From Leptolyngbya boryana PCC 6306 (GTDB lineage: Bacteria > Cyanobacteriota > Cyanobacteriia > Leptolyngbyales > Leptolyngbyaceae), in contig NZ_KB731324.1 of assembly GCF_000353285.1 (NCBI RefSeq), positions 4,296,577-4,360,576 of the forward strand: a DNA stretch of 64,000 nt, given 5' to 3'. The position numbers and the translations under genes are program-made. The notes under the pieces were generated by a model. It had not been told where the DNA came from. It made no database searches and was given only the letters and a program-made list of their open reading frames with translations. Every line of letters starts with the position of its first letter. Within the stretch, counting starts at the first letter, position 1. Of the stretch, positions 45,946 through 54,697 are shown piece after piece.

Positions 45946-46347
45946 GTGACCGCCTCAATTACGTTACAACTTCCAGAACGACTCTATCAACGTTTGGTCA
46001 GCACTGCTCAAGCAACTCAGCAGCCATTGGAAGCTGTCATTCTCCATGCGCTAGAAGTCGGAAGCCCTCCAGATTGGGATGACGTTCCCGAAGAATTTCA
46101 GGTGGACTTAGCTGCTCTCGATCGATTAGACGACAATGCACTCTGGTCGATCGCCCGGAGCCATCAACATTCACCTGACACAGCCCGGTATGATGAATTG
46201 CTCGAACTCAATCGAGAAAGCAGCTTGAGTGATACTGAAAAACTTGAACTTGCTCAACTCAGACAAACAGCCGATGCTTTCATGCTTCGTAAAGCCCATG
46301 CAGCAACGCTCTTGCGCTGGCGCGGACACCTGATCCCAACGCCTTAA
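45946..46347 (+). CDS. CopG-like small protein paired with HNH nuclease
   Basis: 133 residues. The GTG at 45937 is part of the AGGAGGTGA ribosome site, so the GTG at 45946 is the real start. The N-terminus (ASITLQLPERLYQRLVSTA) has the strand-helix-helix pattern of ribbon-helix-helix proteins; the rest is helical with ELNRESSLSDTEKLELAQLR. It ends 6 bases before the HNH gene, so the two form an operon. I recall this pair recurring in cyanobacteria; its role (possibly regulator or antitoxin) is unknown. Confidence 0.7.
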   Translation: MTASITLQLPERLYQRLVSTAQATQQPLEAVILHALEVGSPPDWDDVPEEFQVDLAALDRLDDNALWSIARSHQHSPDTARYDELLELNRESSLSDTEKLELAQLRQTADAFMLRKAHAATLLRWRGHLIPTP

Positions 46348-46353
46348 AAATTT

Positions 46354-46779
46354 GTGTCAAACTACATTCCAGTTGAGCTACGAAATCAGATTGAAATCAG
46401 CGATCGCGGTCGGTGCTGCTACTGTTTGACTCAAGCAGTCAACAGTGGAATTGATCTATCCTTTGATCACATTCTTCCACGCTCAAAGGGAGGAAAAACA
46501 GTCTTTGAAAATGTCTGCCTTGCTTGTCGAGCCTGCAACGAATTCAAATCAGATACGACAGAATCTACTGACCCACTCACTGCAACCACCGTTCCCTTGT
46601 TCAATCCACGCTGTCAAAACTGGAATGATCACTTTACCTGGAGTGAGGATGGTACAACTGTCGAAGGGCTAACTGTAGTTGGGCGATCGACGATTTTGGC
46701 ATTGCAGATGAATCGAGCAATTATTCGAGTCGCTCGAAAACGTTGGGTATCGAGTGGATGGCATCCACCTAAAGATTGA
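46354..46779 (+). CDS. HNH endonuclease
   Basis: 141 residues from a GTG start. The nuclease motif is RCCYCLT...LSFDHILPRSKGG...ENVCLACRACNEFKSD: two CxxC zinc pairs and the DH of the first HNH histidine, with the last N in CNEFKS. It is a compact His-Me finger nuclease. It is coupled to the CopG-like gene. Many such proteins lie in defence or mobile regions; here the type I R-M locus begins 200 bases downstream on the same strand. Confidence 0.87.
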   Translation: MSNYIPVELRNQIEISDRGRCCYCLTQAVNSGIDLSFDHILPRSKGGKTVFENVCLACRACNEFKSDTTESTDPLTATTVPLFNPRCQNWNDHFTWSEDGTTVEGLTVVGRSTILALQMNRAIIRVARKRWVSSGWHPPKD

Positions 46780-46930
46780 GGCAGACAAATACCCAGCAGA
46801 GACTCGATCACTTAATGCGACGTGGTTTTAAGCAGTTGAAGAACTTTCGGCATCGGGAGAATGTGCAAAGAGTTTGTTCAGAATAGGCGAATTGATGAAG
46901 TCTTGGGCAAATTACTGACGTTACTGAGTC

Positions 46931-46967
46931 GGGGGGAATACTGTATCAGTATGTGCTGAGATCCCCC
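46931..46967 (+). promoter_or_regulatory. Nested palindrome just upstream of hsdR
   Basis: A G6 run (46931-46936) faces a C5 run (46963-46967), enclosing the palindrome ATACTG-TAT-CAGTAT (46938-46952). It ends 9 bases before the hsdR ATG. It could be an operator or an RNA hairpin that masks the hsdR ribosome site. Confidence 0.5.
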
Positions 46968-46975
46968 TAGGCAAC

Positions 46976-49315
46976 ATGAGTAAAAAAGAACTAAGTGAAG
47001 CTGATATTTGCGATCGCTACATTACCCCATCAATCCACAATGCAGGCTGGAAAAAGAGCCAGATTCGACGCGAGTATTACTTCACAGACGGTCAGATGCT
47101 CGTTCGGGGTCAGATGACCGGACGGGGAAAACGGAAGTTTGCAGACTATCTGTTGTTTTATCAAACGAATCAGCCGATCGCGATTATTGAGGCGAAGGAC
47201 AATAACCATAGCGTTCGAGCGGGGATGCAGCAGGCACTTGCCTATGCCGAGGTGTTGGAGGTTCCCTTTGTGTTTTCTTCTAATGGGGACGGGTTTGTGC
47301 TGCACGATCGCAGTGGGACTTATGCTCAAGTCGAACAAGATATTAGCCTGGATGCGTTTCCGTCACCAGATGAGCTATGGGAGCGCTATAAGCAGTGGAA
47401 GCAGCTTCAGGATGCGAATGAAGCGTTGCTGAGTTCGTCGTATTTTGTGGAGATTGGTGGGAAAGAGCCTCGGTATTATCAGCAGCTTGCGGTGAATCGG
47501 ACGATCGAAGCGATCGCACGGGGTCAAAAGCGGTGTTTGCTAGTGATGGCGACTGGAGCCGGAAAGACTTATACCGTTTTCAATATCATCTGGCGACTCT
47601 GGAAAACGAAGGTGGCAAAGCGGATTTTATTTCTTGCCGATCGCAATGCGCTGGTAGACCAGACGATCGTGAATGATTTTCGTCCCTTTGGTGAGGTGAT
47701 GACGAAGCTCGATCGCAGGCTCGTCGATGAAACGGGACGGATGAATACGTCTTACGAGATTTATCTGGGTTTGTATCAGGCGATTATTGGTCATGAGGAG
47801 CGCGACAACCTTTACGAAAAGTTCGATCGTGATTTCTTCGATTTGGTGGTGATTGATGAGTGTCATCGAGGCAGCGCGGCAGAAGATTCCAATTGGCGGC
47901 AGGTGCTGGATTATTTTTCAGATGCAATTCAGGTCGGGCTGACTGCAACACCCAAGGAAACGAAGTACGTCTCGAATATTGATTATTTTGGGGAGCCGAT
48001 TTTCCAATACTCGTTGAAACAGGGGATCGAGGATGGGTTTCTGGCTCCGTTTCGAGTGGTGCGAGTCAATTTGGATAAAGATCTGGACGGATGGACACCT
48101 GAAGCTGGAGAATCCGACGATTTGGGGCAGTTGATTGAGGAACGGGAATATAACCTGCGGGACTACGATCGCACGATTTTCTTCAAACAGCGGACTGAGT
48201 TGGTGGCGGAATATGTGAGCCAATTTCTGCATGAGGGTGATCCGATGCGGAAGACGATCGTGTTTTGTGAAAATATTTTCCATGCGGAACAGATGCGAAG
48301 CGCGATCGCGAACGTGGATTTGAACCGGGAATTGGTTCAGAAAGATCATCGCTACGTTATGCAGATTACGGGCGATGAGAAGGAAGGGAAGGCGCAATTG
48401 GATAACTTTATCAATCCGAAAGAAGCTTATCCAGTGATTGCGACGACCTCGAAGTTGATGACGACTGGGGTGGATGCTCAGACGTGTCAGGTGATTGTGC
48501 TCGATCGACGGATTCAATCGATGACGGAGTTTAAGCAGATCATTGGGCGGGGCACTCGGTTGCGTCCTGATTATGGCAAGAATTACTTCACGATTATTGA
48601 TTTTCGCGGGGCGACTCAGCTTTTTGAAGACAAGGATTGGGATGGGCCACCGATTCAAGATCAGGAATTTGGTCAGGGGGGACGATCGACGGATTCTCAA
48701 TCCGAGGGTGAAGAAAATGGCGGAAATGAGACAGAGACGAGAGAGCAACTGAAGTATCAGGTGAGTCGCCAAGAGTTTCAAGTTGCGAGGGAGCGGGTGA
48801 GCTACTACGGCAAAAATGGTGAACTGACCACGGAATCGCTGAAAGACTATACTCGCCGTACTGTGAGTGAGACTTATCAGTCGCTCGATCGCTTTTTGAC
48901 CAAGTGGCATGAAGTCGATCGTAAGCAAGCGATTCTCGATGAGTTGAGAGAGCATGGCGTGATTGTGGAAGCCCTAGAAGAGATGGTGGGCAAGGATTAT
49001 GACTTGTTTGATTTGGTTTGCTATGTGGCGTTCGATCGTCCACCTTTAACCCGGAAGGAACGGGCGGAGAAGGTTCGCAAGCGGGATGTGTTTGCCAAGT
49101 ACAGTGGAGCGGCGCGATCGGTGTTGGATGCGTTGCTGGATAAGTATGCAGATCAGGGCGTGATCTCGATCGAGGATGGAACGGTTTTACAGCTTGATCC
49201 GTTTACCCAGATGGGGACGACGGTGGAATTGGTCAGAAGCTTTGGAGGGAAGCAACAATACAAAGCTGCTGTTCGGGAATTGGCGCAACTGCTGTACGAA
49301 GATCAGGGCGCTTGA
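46976..49315 (+). CDS. hsdR: Type I restriction enzyme, R subunit
   Basis: 779 residues, EcoEI-type HsdR. The N-terminal nuclease has the PD-(D/E)xK residues Asp57 and Glu72-x-Lys74 (IEAKDN). The motor has Walker A GAGKT at 194-198, DECH at 294-297, GLTATPKE and, in the second lobe, GRGTRLRPDYGK. The C-terminal part (SYYGKNGELTTESLKDYTR) couples to the methyltransferase core. It translocates DNA and cleaves unmodified invaders. It is the first gene of the locus. Codon use is visibly richer in G-ending and GGG codons than the neighbours, a sign of transfer. Confidence 0.95.
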   Translation: MSKKELSEADICDRYITPSIHNAGWKKSQIRREYYFTDGQMLVRGQMTGRGKRKFADYLLFYQTNQPIAIIEAKDNNHSVRAGMQQALAYAEVLEVPFVFSSNGDGFVLHDRSGTYAQVEQDISLDAFPSPDELWERYKQWKQLQDANEALLSSSYFVEIGGKEPRYYQQLAVNRTIEAIARGQKRCLLVMATGAGKTYTVFNIIWRLWKTKVAKRILFLADRNALVDQTIVNDFRPFGEVMTKLDRRLVDETGRMNTSYEIYLGLYQAIIGHEERDNLYEKFDRDFFDLVVIDECHRGSAAEDSNWRQVLDYFSDAIQVGLTATPKETKYVSNIDYFGEPIFQYSLKQGIEDGFLAPFRVVRVNLDKDLDGWTPEAGESDDLGQLIEEREYNLRDYDRTIFFKQRTELVAEYVSQFLHEGDPMRKTIVFCENIFHAEQMRSAIANVDLNRELVQKDHRYVMQITGDEKEGKAQLDNFINPKEAYPVIATTSKLMTTGVDAQTCQVIVLDRRIQSMTEFKQIIGRGTRLRPDYGKNYFTIIDFRGATQLFEDKDWDGPPIQDQEFGQGGRSTDSQSEGEENGGNETETREQLKYQVSRQEFQVARERVSYYGKNGELTTESLKDYTRRTVSETYQSLDRFLTKWHEVDRKQAILDELREHGVIVEALEEMVGKDYDLFDLVCYVAFDRPPLTRKERAEKVRKRDVFAKYSGAARSVLDALLDKYADQGVISIEDGTVLQLDPFTQMGTTVELVRSFGGKQQYKAAVRELAQLLYEDQGA

Positions 49316-49372
49316 GCTTTTTGACCGATTTGGGGTACAACTGTCTCTTAGTCTGCAAGGGAGAACAGTTGT

Positions 49373-50851
49373 ATGTCGCTAAGTGCCACCATCAAATCGA
49401 TTCAAGACATCATGCGAAAAGATGTGGGGGTGGATGGCGATGCTCAACGGATCGGGCAGTTGGGCTGGATGCTGTTTTACAAGATTTTTAGCGATCAGGA
49501 TGCGGAGTTAGAAATCAATGAAGAGGATTATGAGTCTCCGATTCCGTTAAATTTGCGCTGGCATGAGTGGGCAGACAGCGATCGATTGGGAAAGAATGCG
49601 CTGACTGGGAAGGATTTGCTGGAGTTGATTGATGGGCAATTGTTTCCCAAGCTTAAAACCTTGGAGGTGGATGAGCTAGAGGGTGTTGCTAGAGAGCGAG
49701 CGTTATTGCTGCGGAGTGTGTTTGAGGATGCCTACAACTACATGAAGTCGGGGACGCTGCTGCGGCAGGTCGTGGATAAGATTAACGAAAGCATCGATTT
49801 TAATCAGTCTAAGACGCGGCATTTGTTTGGGGATCTGTATGAGCAGATTTTGAAGGATCTCCAGAGTGCGGGGAATGCGGGTGAGTTTTATACGCCGCGT
49901 GCGGTGACTCAGTTTGCGATCGATATGGTCGATCCGAAGTTAGGGGAAAAGGTGCTTGATCCGGCGTGTGGGACGGGTGGTTTTTTGACTTATGCGTATG
50001 AGCATTTGAAGCAGCAGGCGAAGTCTACGAAGGATTTGGAGTTGGCGAAACGTAGCATTCTGGGGGTCGAGAAGAAGCAATTGCCTCATCTGCTTTGTGT
50101 GACAAATATGATGGTGCATGGGATTGAGGTTCCGACGAATGTGCGTCACGACAATACGCTGCGTAAACCGCTGCGAGATTATGGGCGTGAGGATCAGGTG
50201 GATGTGGTGGTGACGAATCCTCCGTTTGGTGGGATGGAGGAGGATGGGATTGAGCGGGGCTTTCCGAGTGAGTTTCAGACGCGGGAGACGGCGGATCTGT
50301 TTTTGGTGCTGGTGATGGAGTTGTTGAAGCCGGGAGGGAGAGCGGCGATCGTGCTTCCGGATGGGACGTTGTTTGGGGAGGGGATTAAGACTCGGATTAA
50401 GGAGAAGCTGCTGCGCGATTGTAATTTGCATACGATCGTGCGGTTGCCGAATGGGGTGTTTAGTCCTTACACCAGTATTCGCACGAATGTTTTGTTTTTT
50501 ACGAAGGGGGAGCCGACGACTGAGGTTTGGTATTATGAGCATCCTTATCCGCCAGGAGCAAAGTCGTACTCGAAGACGAAGCCGATGAAGATTCAGGAGT
50601 TTGATGCTGAGAAGGCTTGGTGGAACGATCGGCAGGAGTCGGAGTTGGCTTGGAAGGTGTCGATCGAGACGATTGCGGCGAATGGTTACAACTTGGACAT
50701 CAAGAACCCGAATGCGATCGCAGACAGTCATGAAGATCCATTGGTGCTGCTAAAGCAATATCAGGAGGCGGCGGCAATGGCAGATCAGGCGAGACTTGAC
50801 CTCAAGACCGCACTAGAATTGTGTTTAGAGTCGTCAACGGAGTCAAGATGA
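49373..50851 (+). CDS. hsdM: Type I restriction-modification, M subunit (adenine methyltransferase)
   Basis: 492 residues. The N-terminal HsdM_N helical domain is followed by the N6-adenine methyltransferase core with GEFYTPRAVTQ, SAM motif DPACGTGGF at 196-204 and catalytic NPPF at 282-285. It methylates adenine in the target and is needed for restriction too. It lies 57 bases after hsdR. Like hsdR it has a strongly G-rich coding strand. Confidence 0.97.
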   Translation: MSLSATIKSIQDIMRKDVGVDGDAQRIGQLGWMLFYKIFSDQDAELEINEEDYESPIPLNLRWHEWADSDRLGKNALTGKDLLELIDGQLFPKLKTLEVDELEGVARERALLLRSVFEDAYNYMKSGTLLRQVVDKINESIDFNQSKTRHLFGDLYEQILKDLQSAGNAGEFYTPRAVTQFAIDMVDPKLGEKVLDPACGTGGFLTYAYEHLKQQAKSTKDLELAKRSILGVEKKQLPHLLCVTNMMVHGIEVPTNVRHDNTLRKPLRDYGREDQVDVVVTNPPFGGMEEDGIERGFPSEFQTRETADLFLVLVMELLKPGGRAAIVLPDGTLFGEGIKTRIKEKLLRDCNLHTIVRLPNGVFSPYTSIRTNVLFFTKGEPTTEVWYYEHPYPPGAKSYSKTKPMKIQEFDAEKAWWNDRQESELAWKVSIETIAANGYNLDIKNPNAIADSHEDPLVLLKQYQEAAAMADQARLDLKTALELCLESSTESR

Positions 50852-50927
50852 TTTGACTTCAGAAACAAGTTTTTGTTATCGCAAAATGTCATGAGTTATT
50901 TGATAGCACTTAGTGAGAGCCAAACGC

Positions 50928-51146
50928 ATGAATGCAATTGAATTTCAAACCACGATTAAGGACGGAAGAATCGAAATTCCTGAGCGGTATAAGCAGGAAT
51001 TTGGACAGCAAAGTAATGTAAAAGTCGTTGTTATTAAGCAAATTGAGAAGGGGGAGCCAAGAAATATTTTGGAAAAGTTGCTTGAAAATCCAATTCGTAT
51101 TGAAGGTTTTGCTCCGCTAACACGAGATGAGATCTATGAGCGGTAG
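50928..51146 (+). CDS. Putative antitoxin of PIN pair
   Basis: 72 residues from the ATG at 50928 (MNAIEFQTTIKDGRIEIP). The beta-rich N-terminus (FQTTIKDGRIEIPERYKQE) is an AbrB/MazE-like swapped-hairpin pattern seen in cyanobacterial antitoxins; the C-terminus (FAPLTRDEIYER) should contact the toxin. It overlaps the PIN gene by 20 bases (or 11 if the PIN start is 51136). Confidence 0.78.
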   Translation: MNAIEFQTTIKDGRIEIPERYKQEFGQQSNVKVVVIKQIEKGEPRNILEKLLENPIRIEGFAPLTRDEIYER

Positions 51147-51561
51147 TCAAAATTCGCCAACTTGTTTTGTAGATTCAAACATTTGGCTATATGCTTTGAT
51201 TCAAAATCAGGATGTTAAAAAGCATGAGATCGCGAATCAGCTTGTTCAATCAGGAGCCATCGTTATTAGTACGCAAGTTATTAACGAGGTTTGCATCAAC
51301 TTAATTAGGAAAGCTGCTTTTTCTGAGCAGCAGATTTACGAAGTGGTAAATGCTTTCTATCAGATGTATACAGTGATAGAGCCAGGAATAGAGATTTTAT
51401 TGAACGCTTCTAATCTCAGAAATAATTACCGATTGTCTTTTTGGGATAGTTTAGTTGTTGCATCGGCACTTCACGCGGAAGTCGGCATTCTGATTTCTGA
51501 AGATATGCAAAGTGGATTGGTGATTGAAGAAAAACTTGAAATCATGAATCCTTTTTTGTAA
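51127..51561 (+). CDS. PIN-domain toxin (VapC-like)
   Basis: 144 residues. CFVDSNIWLYAL carries the first catalytic Asp; Glu in VINEVCINLIRKA and the acidic SFWDSLVVASAL and LISEDMQSG complete a PIN active site. Predicted RNase toxin of the antitoxin encoded upstream. The pair is inserted between hsdM and hsdS on the same strand, and its codon use is AT-richer than hsdM. Confidence 0.88.
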   Translation: MRSMSGSQNSPTCFVDSNIWLYALIQNQDVKKHEIANQLVQSGAIVISTQVINEVCINLIRKAAFSEQQIYEVVNAFYQMYTVIEPGIEILLNASNLRNNYRLSFWDSLVVASALHAEVGILISEDMQSGLVIEEKLEIMNPFL

Positions 51562-51600
51562 AGCGATTTTCTTAAAATTTAAGAATGGAAGTGAAGGTAT

Positions 51601-51711
51601 ATGGAAGGATTAAATGGGATGGACATGATGTTAGGAGGGTTAGCGATCGCTATTTTGGCAGGAGGGCTATTTATGCTGGTTTCGGGTGTTTGGTCTGCAC
51701 GGGATAAATAA
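51601..51711 (+). CDS. 36-residue single-span membrane peptide
   Basis: A short frame starting with MEGLNGMDMMLGG, then one clear transmembrane helix (LAIAILAGGLFMLVSGVW) and a positively charged end (SARDK). A purine-rich stretch with GAAGG precedes the ATG. The stop codon is 5 bases before the hsdS start, so they are likely co-translated. No family recognised; it is not any of the known small photosystem or cytochrome b6f peptides I can recall. Confidence 0.55.
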   Translation: MEGLNGMDMMLGGLAIAILAGGLFMLVSGVWSARDK

Positions 51712-51716
51712 GCACA

Positions 51717-53393
51717 ATGGATTTCAAAACTTTTCTAGAACACTTTGACACGATCGCTCAAGCACCCAACGGAATTGCAAAACTACGATCGCTCATTCTC
51801 AATTTAGCAGTGCGGGGAAAATTAGTCCCACAAAGTCCAGAAGATGAACCTGCAACCGAGCTACTAAAGCAAGTTCAAGAAATTAGAAAAGCTAAAAAGA
51901 TAGCTTCAAAAAAATCAGAAAAACTAGAAATACCCGAAAACTGGAGCCTACCTGCGGGATGGGTTTGGACTTGTTTACAGGAATTAGGCGAGATTAATCC
52001 CAAAAATGATTTACCTGATGAGATGGAAGTTGGCTTTGTACCAATGACCTTAATTCCAACTGATTATAGGCAGCCTGTTGACTATGAAAAACGGCAATGG
52101 AGCGGGATTAAGAAGGGGTTCACACATTTTGCCAATGGTGATGTAGGCGTAGCAAAAATTACTCCTTGCTTTCAAAATAAAAAGTCTACCGTTTTCTCAA
52201 ATCTTCCTAATCATTATGGAGCAGGAACAACTGAGCTTTTGATATTTCGTTCCTTGTTAGGAGCAATAGATCCTAGATATGTCTTGATATTTCTAAAAAC
52301 TCCATCGTTTATTGACGAGGGTGTTCTTAGAATGACAGGAACAGCAGGTCAGCAACGAGTTCCTCGTGATTATTTTGCTGGCTGTGCTTTTCCACTTCCT
52401 CCTCTAGCTGAACAGAAACGGATTGTTGAGAAGGTGGATGAGTTGATGGCGTTGTGCGATCGCTACCAACAATCCCAAGAAACGCAAGACAAGCTGCGGC
52501 AAAAACTGAGGGGAAGTGCGATCGCTTCTCTCATGAATGCCGAAACCGATGAGGAATTGCAGAAAAGTTGGTCGATCGTTCGTGATAATTGGCGATCGCT
52601 CAGCCAAAAGCCGGAAGATGTGGGAGATTTACGTCGATCGATTTTGGAGTTGGCAGTAAGAGGTAAACTAACTGCTCAAGATACTACAGATCAATCTGCT
52701 TTTCTTGTAGCTAATCAAATAAAGCACAAAAAGAACCATACTACTAAATCAAAACAAGCTGAGAAAGCTGTAAACTTTCCATTTGAAATTCCGTCTAACT
52801 GGATTTGGTTGAAAATAAATGATTTTTATGATGTTTCAGGCGGAATTCAGAAAACACCTAAAAGAGCGCCTATATCCAATTATTTTCCCTATCTCCGAGT
52901 AGCTAATGTTCAAAGAGGCTACTTAGACTTAGACGAGATTGAATACTTTGAACTTCTAGATGGTGAACTTGAAAGGTGGCATCTAGAATCAGGCGATTTG
53001 CTGATTGTTGAAGGAAATGGGAGCGAAAAAGAAATTGGTAGATGTGCAATTTGGAATGATCAAATAAAGCAATGTGTCCACCAGAATCATATTATTCGAG
53101 CAAGACCAATTGCTCATGATAGTCAATCTTTTACACTCATGTTTCTTAATTCCCCTAGCGGAATGGCTGAGATGAGAAGCTTAGCAATTACGACGAGTGG
53201 GCTTTATAGCTTGAGTGTTGGCAAAATTCGCGAAATTTTTGTTCCATTTCCTCCTCTAGCAGAACAGAAACGGATTGTTGCCAAAGTAGATGAATTGATG
53301 CAGATGTGCGATCTACTTGAAGAAAACCTTTGCCAGACCCAACAACGGGTAGAAGCTCTCGCTGCTTCCGCGATCAACCACCTGACAGTCTAA
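51717..53393 (+). CDS. hsdS: Type I restriction-modification, S (specificity) subunit
   Basis: 558 residues with the symmetric HsdS layout. A conserved N-terminal region (LRSLILNLAVRGKLVPQ) is followed by target-recognition domain 1, then LPPLAEQKRIVEKVDELMALC and coiled coil. The central repeat LRRSILELAVRGKLTAQ opens target-recognition domain 2, which ends in FPPLAEQKRIVAKVDELMQMC and the last coiled coil. Each recognition domain reads one half of a bipartite site. The site cannot be read from the sequence. It is separated from hsdM by a TA pair and a small membrane peptide. Confidence 0.96.
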   Translation: MDFKTFLEHFDTIAQAPNGIAKLRSLILNLAVRGKLVPQSPEDEPATELLKQVQEIRKAKKIASKKSEKLEIPENWSLPAGWVWTCLQELGEINPKNDLPDEMEVGFVPMTLIPTDYRQPVDYEKRQWSGIKKGFTHFANGDVGVAKITPCFQNKKSTVFSNLPNHYGAGTTELLIFRSLLGAIDPRYVLIFLKTPSFIDEGVLRMTGTAGQQRVPRDYFAGCAFPLPPLAEQKRIVEKVDELMALCDRYQQSQETQDKLRQKLRGSAIASLMNAETDEELQKSWSIVRDNWRSLSQKPEDVGDLRRSILELAVRGKLTAQDTTDQSAFLVANQIKHKKNHTTKSKQAEKAVNFPFEIPSNWIWLKINDFYDVSGGIQKTPKRAPISNYFPYLRVANVQRGYLDLDEIEYFELLDGELERWHLESGDLLIVEGNGSEKEIGRCAIWNDQIKQCVHQNHIIRARPIAHDSQSFTLMFLNSPSGMAEMRSLAITTSGLYSLSVGKIREIFVPFPPLAEQKRIVAKVDELMQMCDLLEENLCQTQQRVEALAASAINHLTV

Positions 53394-53439
53394 GAGAGTA
53401 TTTGAAACATATCAACAGTTTCCTCGCTCCGTTCTATCT

Positions 53440-53567
53440 CGCCCTGGAATAGAATTCCGGGCTAACCATGCGAAGTCCTTTGAAAAGGACTAAAGACCCC
53501 ATTCTGATTGGCTGTTAGTCCCTTCAGGGACTTCGTTCAACTAGCCCTGGAATTTCATTCCGGGGGC
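53440..53567. repeat. REPIN-like cluster of four palindromes
   Basis: Four short palindromes in mirror order: GCCCTGGAAT..ATTCCGGGC (53440-53463), CGAAGTCC..GGACT (53471-53491), AGTCCC..GGGACTTCG (53517-53535), and AGCCCTGG..ATTCCGGGGG (53543-53567). The two inner elements are inverted copies of one another. It looks like a mobile REP-pair of the type common in cyanobacteria. The 404-base gap 53394-53798 otherwise holds only the sodA terminator at its right part. Confidence 0.65.
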
Positions 53568-53643
53568 GGGTGAATGCGATGAACGATCTGACTCGATCGC
53601 CCTGCTCATCCAATTTGTTGCTGTCTAGCTTTCTGTCTAAATA

Positions 53644-53678
53644 ATAAAAACCGACAGTCTTCCTGAGAAATCTGTCGG
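53644..53678 (-). terminator. Intrinsic terminator of sodA
   Basis: CCGACAG (53651-53657) pairs with CTGTCGG (53672-53678). In the minus direction it is followed by a T-rich run (53641-53650 read in reverse). It lies about 120 bases beyond the sodA stop. Confidence 0.72.
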
Positions 53679-53798
53679 CCAGTCGTGTGTTCCCTGTTGA
53701 TGACTCGGCTAAAGTTGAGTCTTCTACAGTATGTCTGTGGTTAATGATACTGTGAGTGATCGAGATCACACAAGTGGATGATTCTAATCATCGATAGA

Positions 53799-54419
53799 TT
53801 AATGTCCGCTCATCGCTGCATCGAATCGACGGTTAATCTCTTCCCAATTCAAGACATTCCACCAAGCATTGAGATATTCCGGTCGTCGGTTCTGATACTT
53901 CAAATAGTAAGCATGTTCCCAAACGTCATTTCCCATAATCGGCGTATGACCCTCTATCAATGGGCTATCTTGATTTGGCGTTGAAAGAATTTGCAAATCG
54001 CCCTGCTGCGATCGCACGAGCCAAACCCAACCGCTACCAAAACGTTTTGTGCCTGCGTCGTTAAACTGCTGCTTAAAGGCATCAAAACTACCGAAGGAAT
54101 TATTAATCGCTTCAGAAATTGCTCCAGTCGGTGCGCCGCTACCATTTGCACCCATAATTTCCCAGAACATCGTATGGTTCACATGCCCACCCGCATTATT
54201 GCGAACAGTAGTACGAACATCTTCCGGGACTCGATCGAGGTGAGTCACGAGATCCTCAACAGACATACTTTGCAAGTCGCTGTATTTCTCGATCGCTGCG
54301 TTCAAGTTATTCACATAAGCGGCATGGTGCTTATCGTGATGGAGTTGCATCGTCGTTGCATCAATGTAAGGCTCCAACGCATCGTAAGCATAAGGTAACG
54401 GTTTCAGTTCAAAAGCCAT
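53799..54419 (-). CDS. sodA: Superoxide dismutase, Mn-type, soluble
   Basis: 206 residues. Metal ligands: His in [11 protein letters not shown], His in [10 protein letters not shown], Asp and His in [18 protein letters not shown]. The GGHVNH and STPNQDSPL signatures favour manganese over iron. It converts superoxide to hydrogen peroxide and oxygen. There is no signal or membrane segment, unlike several membrane-bound cyanobacterial SodA proteins, so it should be cytoplasmic. Monocistronic with its own terminator. Confidence 0.95.
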
Positions 54420-54616
54420 GATTTGAATCTCTCCAATGAATTGTCCGAAAACTTGTTGGCTGAAGTGACAAGTCAGCTTTAATATCTAAATCATAGTCAT
54501 TCTGATTTTGAGTTGCATTAGTAAATCCGAAATTCTAGGGCGGGTTAACCGTACAATTAGGGGCAAAAAGCCTTTTGAATCCGAAGATTTTAGAAAATGC
54601 TGACGACATCTATCTT

Positions 54617-54635
54617 GATACTGATTCTCATTAAA
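54617..54635. promoter_or_regulatory. Possible Fur-like box
   Basis: GATACTGATTCTCATTAAA matches the classical Fur consensus at about 14 of 19 positions. It lies about 200 bases upstream of sodA but next to the terminator of the neighbouring gene. The 12-mer CTGATTCTCATT also occurs upstream of the FKBP gene (6465-6476). Weak call. Confidence 0.25.
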
Positions 54636-54653
54636 AAAAGGGGCGTTTGCCCC
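54633..54653 (-). terminator. Intrinsic terminator of the M20 amidohydrolase gene
   Basis: Stem GGGGC/GCCCC with a 4-base loop, followed in the minus direction by seven T. It lies 45 bases beyond the amidohydrolase stop codon. Confidence 0.8.
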
Positions 54654-54697
54654 TAACATGGATAATTCTTGATTTCTACAAACTTCGCTCAGTCGTT

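Noticed and set aside
47918-48955. 345-codon open frame antisense to hsdR
   Set aside because: Full overlap with a certain hsdR gene and low-complexity Arg/Leu/His composition; a shadow of G-rich coding.
49940-50731. 263-codon open frame antisense to hsdM
   Set aside because: Overlaps the SAM and NPPF motifs of hsdM; the translation is Arg/Leu/His repeats without domains.
53400-53600. Possible CRISPR array
   Set aside because: The repeats are palindromic, in mirror order and not regularly spaced by unique spacers; no cas gene is in the window.
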